Part shown: piece by piece, positions 44,063 to 53,443 of the stretch
How positions within the stretch are numbered: the first letter of the stretch is position 1
Layout of the letters: every line of letters starts with the position of its first letter
DNA from: Candidatus Amarobacillus elongatus
GTDB taxonomy: Bacteria > Chloroflexota > Dehalococcoidia > Tepidiformales > Tepidiformaceae
DNA: 64,000 nucleotides
Direction of reading: 5' to 3'
Assembly: GCA_016703545.1 (NCBI GenBank)
Contig: JADJBX010000009.1
Location: 1-64,000, forward strand
Notes under the pieces: model-generated
Told to the model about the DNA's origin: nothing
Databases searched by the model: none
Seen by the model: only the letters and a program-made list of their open reading frames with translations
Translations under genes and position numbers: made by a program

Positions 44063-46162
44063 TCAGCGGGCGCGCTGGCGGCGGTCGACCGCCACCGGCA
44101 CATCGTGGACGCGCCGTTCCCAGCGGAACCGCGACGATGCCGCTTCCAGCTCGTTGGCCAGGTCCGTCATGTGCGTGGCCGTCGCCGCGAGCTCCTCGGA
44201 TTGGGCCGAGAGCTCCTCGGTCGCCGCCGCCACCTGCTCCGCCGAGGAAGATGTTTCCTCGCTCGTCGCCGCGACGGAGATGATCGCGGCGCGAACGCCC
44301 CCGGCGCCCTGCGCCATCTCCGCCGCGCTCGACGCCGAGGCGCGGGCGAACTGGCTGATGCTCGTCGCCGAGGAGACGATCTGGGCCGCCGCCTCGGAGA
44401 GCCCCTCGACGTTCTCGGCGATCTGCCGCATCTGCTGCGAAGACTCCTCCACGACCGCGATGATCGACCGCAGCGAGGTGCCGGCCTCGGCCGAGACCTG
44501 CCGCCCCTGCGTCACACGCGTCACGCCCTCCGCCATTTGGCTCACGGCCTCGCCCGTGCCCGATTGGACGCGCGACACGAGATCCGCAATCTCCTTCGTC
44601 GCCGCCGACGACCGTTCGGCCAGCGCGCGCACGTTCTCGGCGACCACCGCGAAGCCGCGGCCCTGTTCGCCGGCGCGCGCGGCCTCGATTGCGGCATTGA
44701 GCGCGAGCAGGTTCGTCTGGGAGGCGATCTCGTCGATGGTGCGAACGATGTCGCCGATCTGCTGGCCGTACTCGCCGAGGAGGTTGATGGTCTTCGAGGT
44801 GCGTTCGACCGTGGCCGCGATCTCGTCCATGGTCGCGACGGATTGCGAGACCGCCTCGTGGCCGCGAATCGCCGCGGCCCGGCTCGATTCCGCGGCCGCC
44901 GCCACGTTCGCCGCTTCCGCCGAGACGAAGGCGATCCGGTCCCCGATGCGGCGCGCTTCGGAAGCCGAGTCGACGGCCGAGGCGGCGCTCTGCTCCGCCG
45001 CCGCCGCCATGTCCGCCGATCCCGCCGCCAGGCGGTCCGCTTCCATTTGCGATGTGCCGCTGATGTCGGCGAGGTGCTGGGAGGAAAGCGTCACCTCGCT
45101 CGCCGCCGCCGCGATCTGGTTCGAGGCCGCGGCCATCGCGCCCGAGGCGGTGTGCAGGCCGTTCGCCGTCTCCAGCACCTCCCGGGCGCTCTGCATCACA
45201 CGCCCGATGAGTTCGCGCAGGTTCACCAGCATCCGCGCGAACGCCTGGCCCAGTTCGTCGTCCTCGCCCTTGAGTTCGATGGCGATCGTGAGGTCGCCAT
45301 CCGCGACCCTGCCAGCCATGAGTGACATCCCATGGAGGTACGCGGTCATGTCACGGAAGGCGTGCGCCATCTGCCCCATTTCGTCCCGGGAGCGAATCTC
45401 GACCGAGACCTGCGTGTTGCCCCGAGCGATGTATGCGGCGGGGGCTCTGGCACTTCGCGCGGTCAGCGCGATGTTCCGCGACAGCCATAACCCGGTCAGG
45501 AGCGAAGCCACCCACGCCAGGACCGACAGGCCGATGAGGGTGCGCTGCGTCGTGGTCGCGGAGGACTGGATATCGGCCACGCGCTCGGCGGCGTACGTGC
45601 GCTCGCTCTCCACCATACGGTCGAGCAGCGTCTCCATCTCGCCCAGCACGATGTCGGCGCCGGCATGGCCGTCGAGCCCCTCGTTGATGGCGATGGCGGT
45701 ACGCGTGTCGCCCCTTCGGTACGCTGCGTCCACTTCCGCGCGGACCCGGTCGCGCGCGGCGAAGAGTTCGGCGAGCCGGTTCAGGTCGCTCTTCTGGTCG
45801 TCGCGGAGAGTGAAGCCGTTGGCCTTGCCGAGCGTCACCCGGCCCGCGGCGATGGCGGCGTCCACGTCGCGGATGAGCGCGTCGGTATCGTCGAAACCCT
45901 GGGCCATGCCCAGCAGCGCATCCATCTGCAGCTTCTCCGTGGCTGATGCCTCGAAGCGGAGGTCATCGAGCCACTGCGAAGTGAGCATTTCCTCTTCGTA
46001 GAGGGTCTCCGCGGATTTCGCGCCGCGGTCCAGGGCGACGGCCGCGTAGAGCAATGCCGCCCCGAGGAGCAGCAGGACGATGGAGAAGGTCCCCAGGATC
46101 TTGGTGCGAATGCTGAGCCCGGCAATGGCATTCCGGGCCCTCGACAGGAAAGTACGTTGCAC
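44063..46162 (-). CDS. Methyl-accepting chemotaxis protein with four-helix-bundle sensor
   Basis: This is a 699-residue receptor. A membrane helix (GTFSIVLLLLGAALLYAAVAL) is followed by a helical periplasmic sensor (about residues 45-190) resembling 4HB_MCP, a second helix (LIGLSVLAWVASLLTGLWL), one or two HAMP units (RSRDEMGQMAHAFRDM; GEDDELGQAFARM) and the signalling coiled coil. That coiled coil carries the same hairpin tip as the receptor at 39805. Start GTG 46162 has GGAGGG 7 bases upstream, embedded in a long hairpin. The C-terminus is basic, without a CheR pentapeptide. Confidence 0.92.
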   Translation of the reverse strand: MQRTFLSRARNAIAGLSIRTKILGTFSIVLLLLGAALLYAAVALDRGAKSAETLYEEEMLTSQWLDDLRFEASATEKLQMDALLGMAQGFDDTDALIRDVDAAIAAGRVTLGKANGFTLRDDQKSDLNRLAELFAARDRVRAEVDAAYRRGDTRTAIAINEGLDGHAGADIVLGEMETLLDRMVESERTYAAERVADIQSSATTTQRTLIGLSVLAWVASLLTGLWLSRNIALTARSARAPAAYIARGNTQVSVEIRSRDEMGQMAHAFRDMTAYLHGMSLMAGRVADGDLTIAIELKGEDDELGQAFARMLVNLRELIGRVMQSAREVLETANGLHTASGAMAAASNQIAAAASEVTLSSQHLADISGTSQMEADRLAAGSADMAAAAEQSAASAVDSASEARRIGDRIAFVSAEAANVAAAAESSRAAAIRGHEAVSQSVATMDEIAATVERTSKTINLLGEYGQQIGDIVRTIDEIASQTNLLALNAAIEAARAGEQGRGFAVVAENVRALAERSSAATKEIADLVSRVQSGTGEAVSQMAEGVTRVTQGRQVSAEAGTSLRSIIAVVEESSQQMRQIAENVEGLSEAAAQIVSSATSISQFARASASSAAEMAQGAGGVRAAIISVAATSEETSSSAEQVAAATEELSAQSEELAATATHMTDLANELEAASSRFRWERRVHDVPVAVDRRQRAR

Positions 46163-46163
46163 G

Positions 46164-46215
46164 CGACAACCCTCCGCGGGAGGCTTCTCGCCCTCGCCTC
46201 CCGCGTTGGTTGTCG
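46164..46215 (-). promoter_or_regulatory. Long hairpin leader overlapping a ribosome-binding site
   Basis: Immediately before GTG 46162, an outer stem CGACAACC/GGTTGTCG (8 bp) and an inner stem CGCGGGAGGC/GCCTCCCGCG (10 bp) form an 18-bp hairpin with one small internal loop. The GGAGGG ribosome-binding site (46175-46170) straddles that internal loop, so half its bases are paired. Translational control by structure is plausible. Confidence 0.45.
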
Positions 46216-46286
46216 GCGGTTTGCCCGTTCGTTCTGATACCGCTCCCTCGTTTACGGGTAAAACGCCTCGGGAATCCGACTAATCG

Positions 46287-47096
46287 TTACCCCTGCGGCG
46301 TCAGTCCGAAGCGGTCGCCCTTGCGGCCGCGCACCGCCAGGTCCACCGTCGCGAGCCGGCGGGCGCCCTCGGCCCGCGCCTGGCCCCCGAAGCTGGACAT
46401 CGTCAGGTAGTCCCCGAGGGAGTCCTCGAGGGCGCTGCTGTAGCCCTGCATGTCCTGCGCCTTGTTCATCTGCAGCTTCGCCATGCGCACATTCACGGGG
46501 TTGTTCTCCGCCACGCGCATCGCGTAGGCGTAGGTCTCGCGTTCGAGGTCGGCCGGGTCGAGCACGCGGTTCACGAACCCGTACTGCGCCGCGTCGTCGG
46601 CGCTGATGAACCGGCTCTCGAAGCAAAGCTCCTTCGCCCGCTTGATGCCGATGTCCCACGGGATGGACATGTATTCGACGAACCCGGCGAGGAAGAGCGA
46701 GTCCTTCGCCGCGAAGACCAGGTCCAGGCAGCCGGCAAGCATCCAGCCGGCGTAGATGCAGTACCCCTCGACCATCGCGATGGTGGGCTTGGGGAAATTC
46801 CGCCAGCGCAGGAGGACGTCCAGGTTGTACTTCTTGAACTGGTTGTACCGGTCCAGCCCTTCGTTCGCGCGCTGGCCGGCGGCCTGCGGCGTGCCCAGGT
46901 CATGTCCGGCCGAGAACGTGCCCCCGCTGCCGCGGACGATCACGACGCGGACATCGTCGTCCTTTTCGGCGAGCGTGAAGGCGTCGTCGACATCCTGGAG
47001 CAGGGCGTAGCTCTGCGCGTTCTTGTACTCCGGCCGGTTGAGCTGGATGGTGGCGATCGGCCCTTCGACCGAATAGATAACGTTTTCGAACTTCAC
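46287..47096 (-). CDS. Crotonase-family protein, non-canonical active site
   Basis: This is a 269-residue enoyl-CoA hydratase/isomerase-like protein. Crotonase fold segments are RGSGGTFSAGHDLG and EGYCIYAGWMLAGCLDLVFAA. The first catalytic Glu (GGGxEL in true hydratases) is replaced: AGWML. The second region reads FLAGFVEYMSIPWD and does not align cleanly with FGxPE. The reaction is therefore open. It lies downstream of nothing obvious; the gap to the chemoreceptor gene is 124 bases. Confidence 0.83.
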   Translation of the reverse strand: MKFENVIYSVEGPIATIQLNRPEYKNAQSYALLQDVDDAFTLAEKDDDVRVVIVRGSGGTFSAGHDLGTPQAAGQRANEGLDRYNQFKKYNLDVLLRWRNFPKPTIAMVEGYCIYAGWMLAGCLDLVFAAKDSLFLAGFVEYMSIPWDIGIKRAKELCFESRFISADDAAQYGFVNRVLDPADLERETYAYAMRVAENNPVNVRMAKLQMNKAQDMQGYSSALEDSLGDYLTMSSFGGQARAEGARRLATVDLAVRGRKGDRFGLTPQG

Positions 47097-47272
47097 GGTT
47101 CACTCCGGTGGGAATTGGCGCGCGTAGTCTAGCGCCCCCCCCGGAGGTAGGCCCGCGGCGGCGCCCCGGACCATTGGCGCCCAGAACCGGGCCCTCTGGC
47201 CGGTTTCCGTGCTACTGCCATTTTAAACACTGTGTTCTGTCCTAACGTATTCGTTACCGCAATTCCGGGGTT

Positions 47273-47289
47273 GTTCCCGATTGGGGAAC
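47273..47289. promoter_or_regulatory. Palindrome with CCGATTGG-like core upstream of hybrid kinase
   Basis: GTTCCCGATTGGGGAAC is an inverted repeat (GTTCCC/GGGAAC around GATTG), 60 bases before the hybrid kinase start. An AT-richer stretch with AACACTGTGTT lies about 40 bases further upstream (47227-47237) and may hold the promoter. Confidence 0.35.
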
Positions 47290-47349
47290 CACGTAGGGAC
47301 ACCGCACCGTGGACGAGCGGACGGTTGACCGTCCTGGCGAGGGAGGAAC

Positions 47350-50300
47350 ATGGAAACGGATGTCCCCGGTTTCGCTTCACTCGCCGGTGCCCGGCTCCAA
47401 CTCGCCGTCGAGGCGGCGGGGCTCGGGTTCTGGGAATGGCACACCAACGCGGGCCGGGTGTGCCTCTCCGAGGAGGCACGGCGCATCACCGGCCTTGAAG
47501 CCGATGTGCCGGTCGAAGTACTGCTCGCGCAACTCCACCCGGCCGACGCGAACGCCATGAGCGCGGCCCTGCCCGCCGCCTTCCACGGCGACACCCTCCA
47601 GCGGCTCGAATTCAGGCTCCTGAGGCCGGACCAGTCCGTGCGATGGGTGCGCACGACGGGCCGCGCGCTCGCCGAGACGCCCGGCAACGGCCGCATCGTC
47701 CTGGGAACAATCGAGGACGTGACTGACGCGCGGACGGCGGAGGCGGCCACGCGCCTCGACGCCCTTCGCTCGGCCTCACTCATCGACAACGTCACCGTTC
47801 ACGTCTGGATGGCGCGCACCGACGGCGCCACGACCTTCGCCAACCAGCGAGCGCTGGAGTACGCCGGCTGTGGCCACCCCGCCGGGCTCGGCGATGCCTG
47901 CGTGACCATCGTCCACCCCGATGACGCGGCCCGGCACCGGGAGGATTGGGACCGCGCCCTCCGCACCGGCAGGGCGTTCCGTTCCGAGTGCCGCCTCCGC
48001 GGGGCGACCGGGGAGTACCGCTGGTTCACCGTCTCCGCCGTCCCGTTTCGCGATGAGAGCGGCGCCATCACCCACTGGCTCGGTTCGAACGCGGACTACG
48101 AAGCGGCGCGCGAGGCGCATGAAGCCCGCCGGATGCTGATCGAAAAGGAACGGCTCCTGCAGCGCATCGTCGAAGCCTCGCCGGACGTCATCCATTCGTT
48201 CCGCGTCGACGATGACGGCACGGCCACCTTCCCGTACGCGAGCCGCGCAATCGAGCAGCTGTACGGGTGCAGGCCGGAGGACCTCGCGCGGTCGGCGAGC
48301 CCGGTCATGGACCGCACGCACCCGGACGACGTGGCCGAGCTGAGCCAGGCGATCACCCGTTCGCGCCGCACCATGCAGCCGTTCGCGCACCGCTGGCGCA
48401 TGGACCACCCGGACCGCGGCGTTCGCTGGATCGAAGCGCACAGCGTCCCCGTCCGCGAAGGCTCGTCCGTGACGTGGCACGGGGTGCTGCGCGACATCAC
48501 GGAACAGCACCGCTTCGAGCGTGAGGCGCAAATGCGCAGCGACGCGCTTGAAAACGCGCTCGCGGCGTTCATCATCACCGGCGCCGACCACCGCATCGTC
48601 TACGCCAACCGCACCTTCCTGCGCCTCTGGGGCTACGAAACAATGGACGAGGTGGTTGGCACCGTCCCCGCCGACCACTGCGCCGACCCCGGCGTTCCCC
48701 TTCGCATCGAAGAGGCCGTCCAGCGCGACGGTTCGTGCACCGTCGAGTTCGCGGGACGGCGCCGCGACGGCGGGGTGTTCGAGACCCTCATGACCGTGCA
48801 GCGCTCGACCGGCCCGGCGGGCGATGAATGCCTGATCAGCACCGCCGTCGACATCACGGACCGGCGCCGCGCCGAGGACGAGCTGCGCACGTCGCAGGCT
48901 CGCCTCCTGGCCGCGCTCGAAGTTGGCGACGTGGGCACGTGGGTCTGGGAAGCGGAACATGACCGCCTCATCGCGTCGCAGCGCGACCCCGCGTCCTGGG
49001 GAGTGACCGAGCGCGACCTCGATGAGCGCGGGCTCCAGGCCGGCTGGGAGCTCTTCGTCCCCGAGGACCGCGCGCTGGCCACGGAAAACTGGCTGTCCAT
49101 CCTCCGCGGTGAGCGCGATACCTTCGCGAACGAATTCCGGCTCCGGCGCGCGGATGGCGGTCTGACCTGGCTCGCCCTTCGCGGCCGTGCCGAACGCGAC
49201 GCCGACGGCCGTACGCTGCGAATCATCGGCGCGAGCGTCGATATCACCGCGGTGAAGGAGGCGGAGAAGGCCCTTCGCTCCAGCGAGGAGCGCTTCAGCC
49301 GTCTCTTCCAGCTCAGCCCCATCGGCACCGCGCTCGTGCGCACCACCGATCGTACGTACGTCGACGCCAATGGCGCGCTCGCGCGGCTCTTCGGGACCAC
49401 CCGTGATGACCTCATTGGCCGCCCGACCGACGCCGTGCCCGTCGCCATCGACGCGGGCCAGCGCGAGCGGTTCTGGCGCGAGATCGCGGAATACGGCCGC
49501 GCCGACGACATGGATTACTCCTTCACCCGCCCGGACGGCAGCCGCGTGCATACGCTGCTCTCGGCCGAAGTCCTTGAGCTGGAAGGCGAGCGGTTCGTCC
49601 TCGCCGCCTTCAACGACATCACCGGGCGGCGTGCCGCCGAGGAAGCCCTCCGCGATGCGAGCGAGCGGCTGGAGCAGCTTGCCGAGAGCATCCAGGAGGT
49701 CTTCTGGCTCACGGACCCGGACAAGACGGAGATCCTGTACATCAGCCCGGCGTACGAAGCGATCTGGGGCCGCTCCCGGGGCAGCCTCCGCCGGGACCCC
49801 GCGTCCTGGCTCGACGACGTCCTCGAACTCGACCGCGATCGCGTCCGCGCTGCCCTCGGGACGCAGACCTCCGGCCAGTACGACGTCGAGTACCGCATCC
49901 GCCGCCCCGACGGCGATGTCCGCTGGATCCGCGACCGCGCCTTCCCGGTGTTCGGGGCGGATGGCCAGATCACCCGCATCGCCGGGGTCGCCGAGGACAT
50001 CACCGAACGCCGCGAGCTCGAACTGCAGCTCCGCCAGGCGCAGAAGATGGAGTCGGTCGGTCAGCTCGCGGGCGGCATCGCGCACGACTTCAACAACTGG
50101 CTGACCGTCATCCAGTCGTACTCGGAGTTGATTGCGCAGTCGCTGCCGGCCGGGAGCGAAACGCGCGAATTCGTCTCCGAGGTGGAAGCGGCGACGGCCC
50201 GGGCAGCCTCGCTCACGCGGCAGCTCCTCGCTTTCAGCCGCCTCGAAGTGGTCGAATCCCGGCCCGTCGATATCGACCAGATCGTCCTCGACACGGAGAA

Positions 50301-51132
50301 GATGCTTCGTCGCGTAATCGGCGAGGACATCAGCGTCGTCACCCGGCTCGGATCCTCCTCGCGGCGCGTCCAGGGCGATGCCGGGCAGGTGGTGCAGGTC
50401 GTGATGAACCTGGCGCTGAACGCCCGCGACGCGATGCCGGCCGGCGGCCGCATCGAAATCGTCACGTCCGTGGACCGCGACGACAACGCCGTGCTGCTGC
50501 GCGTCACCGACTCCGGCGTCGGCATGCCCCCCGAGGTGCTGGCGCGCATCTTCGACCCGTTCTTCACCACCAAGGGCGTGGGCTACGGCACGGGGATGGG
50601 GCTCGCCGTCGTGCACGGCATCGTCCGCCGCGGTGGTGGCCGCATCGATGTCGAAAGCGAGCCCGGCCGGGGCACGTCGTTCACCGTGCGCTTCCCTTCG
50701 GTCGCGGCGGCGCCTTCGAACAGCGTTGCGGCCAGGCCCCAGGCGCATGCGGGCCTGCACGGCACGGAGACGATCCTCCTCGCCGAAGACGAAGAGAGCA
50801 TCCGGCGCCTCGCCGTTCGCGGGCTGACGAAGTTCGGCTACCGGGTCCTCACCGCCTCGGATGGCGAGGAGGCCTGGCGCATCTTCCGCGATCACGACGG
50901 TCCCATCCACGCCGTCGTGACCGACCTGATCATGCCGCACATGGATGGCCGCGAGCTCGCTGAACGCGTCCTCGAACGCCAACCGGCCGCACGGATCATT
51001 TACTCGAGCGGTTATGCGGGCGACGTCGTCTCGCGGCACGGTGCGTTGCCGGCGGGCGTCGCCTTCGTGCAGAAGCCATACACCATCGACGTCCTGCTAA
51101 GCCGCATTCGCGAAACACTGGACGCAAGTTGA
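47350..51132 (+). CDS. Hybrid histidine kinase with multiple PAS domains and receiver
   Basis: This is a 1260-residue soluble sensor. About seven PAS/PAC modules are strung between residues 10 and 890, recognisable by repeated DITERR/DITDRR-type ends (for example VDITDRRRAEDEL, FNDITGRRAAEEAL, EDITERRELELQL). The phosphoacceptor His912 is in GGIAHDFNNW, followed by an HWE/NtrB-type ATPase domain (NLALNARDAM, DSGVGM, GYGTGMGLAVVHG). The C-terminal receiver has Asp1192 in VVTDLIMPHMDG. GAGGGAGG precedes the ATG. The NarL-type regulator 12 bases downstream is the probable output partner. Confidence 0.93.
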   Translation: METDVPGFASLAGARLQLAVEAAGLGFWEWHTNAGRVCLSEEARRITGLEADVPVEVLLAQLHPADANAMSAALPAAFHGDTLQRLEFRLLRPDQSVRWVRTTGRALAETPGNGRIVLGTIEDVTDARTAEAATRLDALRSASLIDNVTVHVWMARTDGATTFANQRALEYAGCGHPAGLGDACVTIVHPDDAARHREDWDRALRTGRAFRSECRLRGATGEYRWFTVSAVPFRDESGAITHWLGSNADYEAAREAHEARRMLIEKERLLQRIVEASPDVIHSFRVDDDGTATFPYASRAIEQLYGCRPEDLARSASPVMDRTHPDDVAELSQAITRSRRTMQPFAHRWRMDHPDRGVRWIEAHSVPVREGSSVTWHGVLRDITEQHRFEREAQMRSDALENALAAFIITGADHRIVYANRTFLRLWGYETMDEVVGTVPADHCADPGVPLRIEEAVQRDGSCTVEFAGRRRDGGVFETLMTVQRSTGPAGDECLISTAVDITDRRRAEDELRTSQARLLAALEVGDVGTWVWEAEHDRLIASQRDPASWGVTERDLDERGLQAGWELFVPEDRALATENWLSILRGERDTFANEFRLRRADGGLTWLALRGRAERDADGRTLRIIGASVDITAVKEAEKALRSSEERFSRLFQLSPIGTALVRTTDRTYVDANGALARLFGTTRDDLIGRPTDAVPVAIDAGQRERFWREIAEYGRADDMDYSFTRPDGSRVHTLLSAEVLELEGERFVLAAFNDITGRRAAEEALRDASERLEQLAESIQEVFWLTDPDKTEILYISPAYEAIWGRSRGSLRRDPASWLDDVLELDRDRVRAALGTQTSGQYDVEYRIRRPDGDVRWIRDRAFPVFGADGQITRIAGVAEDITERRELELQLRQAQKMESVGQLAGGIAHDFNNWLTVIQSYSELIAQSLPAGSETREFVSEVEAATARAASLTRQLLAFSRLEVVESRPVDIDQIVLDTEKMLRRVIGEDISVVTRLGSSSRRVQGDAGQVVQVVMNLALNARDAMPAGGRIEIVTSVDRDDNAVLLRVTDSGVGMPPEVLARIFDPFFTTKGVGYGTGMGLAVVHGIVRRGGGRIDVESEPGRGTSFTVRFPSVAAAPSNSVAARPQAHAGLHGTETILLAEDEESIRRLAVRGLTKFGYRVLTASDGEEAWRIFRDHDGPIHAVVTDLIMPHMDGRELAERVLERQPAARIIYSSGYAGDVVSRHGALPAGVAFVQKPYTIDVLLSRIRETLDAS

Positions 51133-51144
51133 GGAGGGTCCCCA

Positions 51145-51921
51145 ATGGAGAAAGAACAACAGCGTATCGTGACTTTTTCCCCGTCCGGCGCTAAGGTCCG
51201 TGCCATGGCGGAGAAGGGTATTCCAACACGGGTACTTCTCGCCGACGACCATGACGTCGTCCGCCCGGCCCTGCAGATGCTCCTGCAGAGCCGTGGGGAC
51301 ATCGAAATCGTCGGCGACGTGCGAAACGGTCGCGAAGCGGTCAGTGCTGTGGAGCGGCTCCACCCGGATGTGGTCCTCATGGACCTCGTGATGCCGGGGC
51401 TGAATGGGATCGAAGCGACGCGCCAGATCCGGCGCATCGCCCCGCGCACCCACGTTCTCATCCTCAGCGGGTACGTCGATGAGCGTCAGCTCCTCGACGC
51501 CGTGCGCGCCGGCGCCGCCGGCTTCCTGATCAAGACCTCGGACGTGAACGAGCTCCTGCTCGCCATCGATTCGGCGAAGCGGGGCAACCGCTACTTCTCC
51601 AGCAAGCTCAATGACAACTTCGATGTCGACGAACTGTTGCAGCAGTCCCGCCGCCCCGCGGCCTCCACGCCCGCGGAAAAGCTCACCGTGCGCGAGCGCG
51701 AGGTGCTGCAGCTCGTGGCCGAGGGTTACACCAACCAGGGCATCGCCGATGCGCTGGTGGTCAGCGTGAAGACGGTCGAAGCGCACAAGTCGCACCTCCA
51801 GCAGAAGCTGCGAGCGCGCAACCGCGCGGACCTCATCCGGTACGCCATCTCAAGCGGCCTCGTGACCCTCGAGACGGTGGACGAGGGCTTCTCGGCCCTG
51901 GGGGATGCGGAAGCGGGCTAG
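51145..51921 (+). CDS. NarL/FixJ-family response regulator
   Basis: This is a 258-residue regulator. The receiver domain has acidic pocket ADDHD, phosphoacceptor Asp80 in VVLMDLVMPGLNG and Lys in GFLIKTSD. A LuxR-type helix-turn-helix follows (LTVREREVLQLVAEGYTNQGIADALVVSVKTVEAHKSHL). AGGAGG sits 7 bases before ATG 51145; a shorter form from ATG 51205 would also be complete. It is in the same transcript as the hybrid kinase and probably receives phosphate from it. Confidence 0.93.
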   Translation: MEKEQQRIVTFSPSGAKVRAMAEKGIPTRVLLADDHDVVRPALQMLLQSRGDIEIVGDVRNGREAVSAVERLHPDVVLMDLVMPGLNGIEATRQIRRIAPRTHVLILSGYVDERQLLDAVRAGAAGFLIKTSDVNELLLAIDSAKRGNRYFSSKLNDNFDVDELLQQSRRPAASTPAEKLTVREREVLQLVAEGYTNQGIADALVVSVKTVEAHKSHLQQKLRARNRADLIRYAISSGLVTLETVDEGFSALGDAEAG

Positions 51922-51975
51922 GACGGCGAGCAGACGCGCGCGTACACTCGCGGCATCCCCCCAGGAGCCCCGCGC

Positions 51976-53292
51976 GTGCCTGCTTCCTCCCAACCCATCG
52001 ACTGGGACGCCTATCTCGCCGAAGCGGTCGACCTGCTCGTCCGCTACATCCGCGTGGACACGTCGAACCCGCCGGGCCGTGAGCGGCTCGCGTGCGACTT
52101 CCTCGGTGAGATCCTCACCGCCGAGGGCATCCCCTTCGAAACCTACGACCCGGGCGAAGATCGCCTTTCGTTGCGCGCCGTCATCCCCGGCAACGGCGCC
52201 GCGCGCCCGTTCATGCTCCTCAATCACACGGACGTCGTGCCCGTGCAGCGCGAATTCTGGGAAGAGGAGCCGTTCGCGGGGCTGGTGAAGGACGGTGAGA
52301 TCTGGGGGCGCGGCGCCCTCGACATGAAGGGGCTCGGCATCGCGCAGCTCATGGCGTTCCTCACCCTGAAACGCCAGGGCATCCCGCTCAAGCGCGACCT
52401 TGTGTTCTTCGCCATGGCCGACGAGGAAGCGGGCAGCGAGTGGGGCATTCGCTGGCTCGAACGGAACCACCCGGAGACCCTCGACGCCGAGTTCGTCATT
52501 AACGAAGGCGGCGGCGGCACCACGGAGCTGTTCGGCGTCGAGCGGCCCGTCTATAACGTCGCCGTCGCGGAGAAAGGGCCACTGTGGCTGCGGCTCGTAG
52601 CCGAAGGGCGGCCCGGCCACGGCTCCGTCCCCCACGATGACAACGCCCTCGACCGGCTTGTTCGCGCCATGTACCGCGTGCAGGAATGGCAGCGGCCCCT
52701 GACCGTTTCGCCCGTGCTCACGGAGTACTTCACCCGCCTCTCGCGCGCTGGCATCTACAAGGGCGAGGCGACGGTCGAAGGGCTGACCCGGGCGGCGGAG
52801 GAAGACCCCCGCATCCGCGCGCTCCTCAGCAACACGATTAGCGCCACCACCGCGACCTCGGGCATCAAGCACAACGTCATCCCCGCGCGCGCCGAGGCCA
52901 CCCTCGACTGCCGCCTCCTCCCCGGCGTGAAGCCGGACGACTTCCAGGCGGAACTCGAGGCCGTTATCGACGACCCGAAGGTGCGCATCGAACGGGTGCA
53001 CGCGGGGTGGTCCGAAGTGAACCCCTTCGAGACCGAGCTGTTCCACACCATCGAGTCGGTCATCCATGACCACATCGAGGAGGCCGTGGTCGTGCCGGGC
53101 GTCACCGTTGGTTTCACGGATAGCTCGGTGCTCCGCAACCGCGGGACCATCTCATACGGGTTCGCGGGCAGCCTCAACGTCCCCGACCTCGGCAAGACGG
53201 TTCACGGCCACAACGAGCGCGTCCCCGTCGAGAGCTTCCGGCTGAACTGCCAGATGGTGTTCGAAGTGACGCGCCGCATGTGCGAGGCCTGA
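51976..53292 (+). CDS. M20-family metallopeptidase/deacylase
   Basis: This is a 438-residue di-zinc hydrolase (M20/M25/M40). Metal ligands lie in LNHTDVVPV and GRGALDMKG, the general base in ADEEAGSEWG, and a dimerisation lid domain in the middle (RPGHGSVPHDDNALDRLV). Members cleave dipeptides, N-acyl amino acids or carbamoyl groups in the cytoplasm. Start is GTG 51976 with GGAG about 10 bases upstream. The substrate is not evident. It follows the response regulator by 54 bases but is probably separate in function. Confidence 0.9.
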   Translation: MPASSQPIDWDAYLAEAVDLLVRYIRVDTSNPPGRERLACDFLGEILTAEGIPFETYDPGEDRLSLRAVIPGNGAARPFMLLNHTDVVPVQREFWEEEPFAGLVKDGEIWGRGALDMKGLGIAQLMAFLTLKRQGIPLKRDLVFFAMADEEAGSEWGIRWLERNHPETLDAEFVINEGGGGTTELFGVERPVYNVAVAEKGPLWLRLVAEGRPGHGSVPHDDNALDRLVRAMYRVQEWQRPLTVSPVLTEYFTRLSRAGIYKGEATVEGLTRAAEEDPRIRALLSNTISATTATSGIKHNVIPARAEATLDCRLLPGVKPDDFQAELEAVIDDPKVRIERVHAGWSEVNPFETELFHTIESVIHDHIEEAVVVPGVTVGFTDSSVLRNRGTISYGFAGSLNVPDLGKTVHGHNERVPVESFRLNCQMVFEVTRRMCEA

Positions 53293-53367
53293 GCCGGCGG
53301 CACCAGCACGAGCGAACACGTCGCGCCTAGGAACGGCCGGCCGCCCCGGGAATGGCGCGGGCGGGAC

Positions 53368-53388
53368 GATTCAAATCCCTTTTGAATC
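53368..53388. promoter_or_regulatory. AT-rich palindrome before LLM oxidoreductase gene
   Basis: GATTCAAA and TTTGAATC form a perfect 8-bp dyad around a 5-base spacer, strikingly AT-rich for this genome. A TATAAC stretch at 53415-53420 resembles a -10 box 24 bases before ATG 53444. The dyad may be an operator for this gene or the end of the preceding transcript. Confidence 0.4.
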
Positions 53389-53443
53389 CCGTAGGCGGAA
53401 AGCGCCGCGTCCTGTATAACCGCTGAAAACGGAGGTTCGACCC

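Noticed and set aside
47776..51039. Open frame of 1087 codons on the minus strand
   Set aside because: It is antisense to the hybrid kinase whose PAS, HK and receiver motifs are unambiguous.
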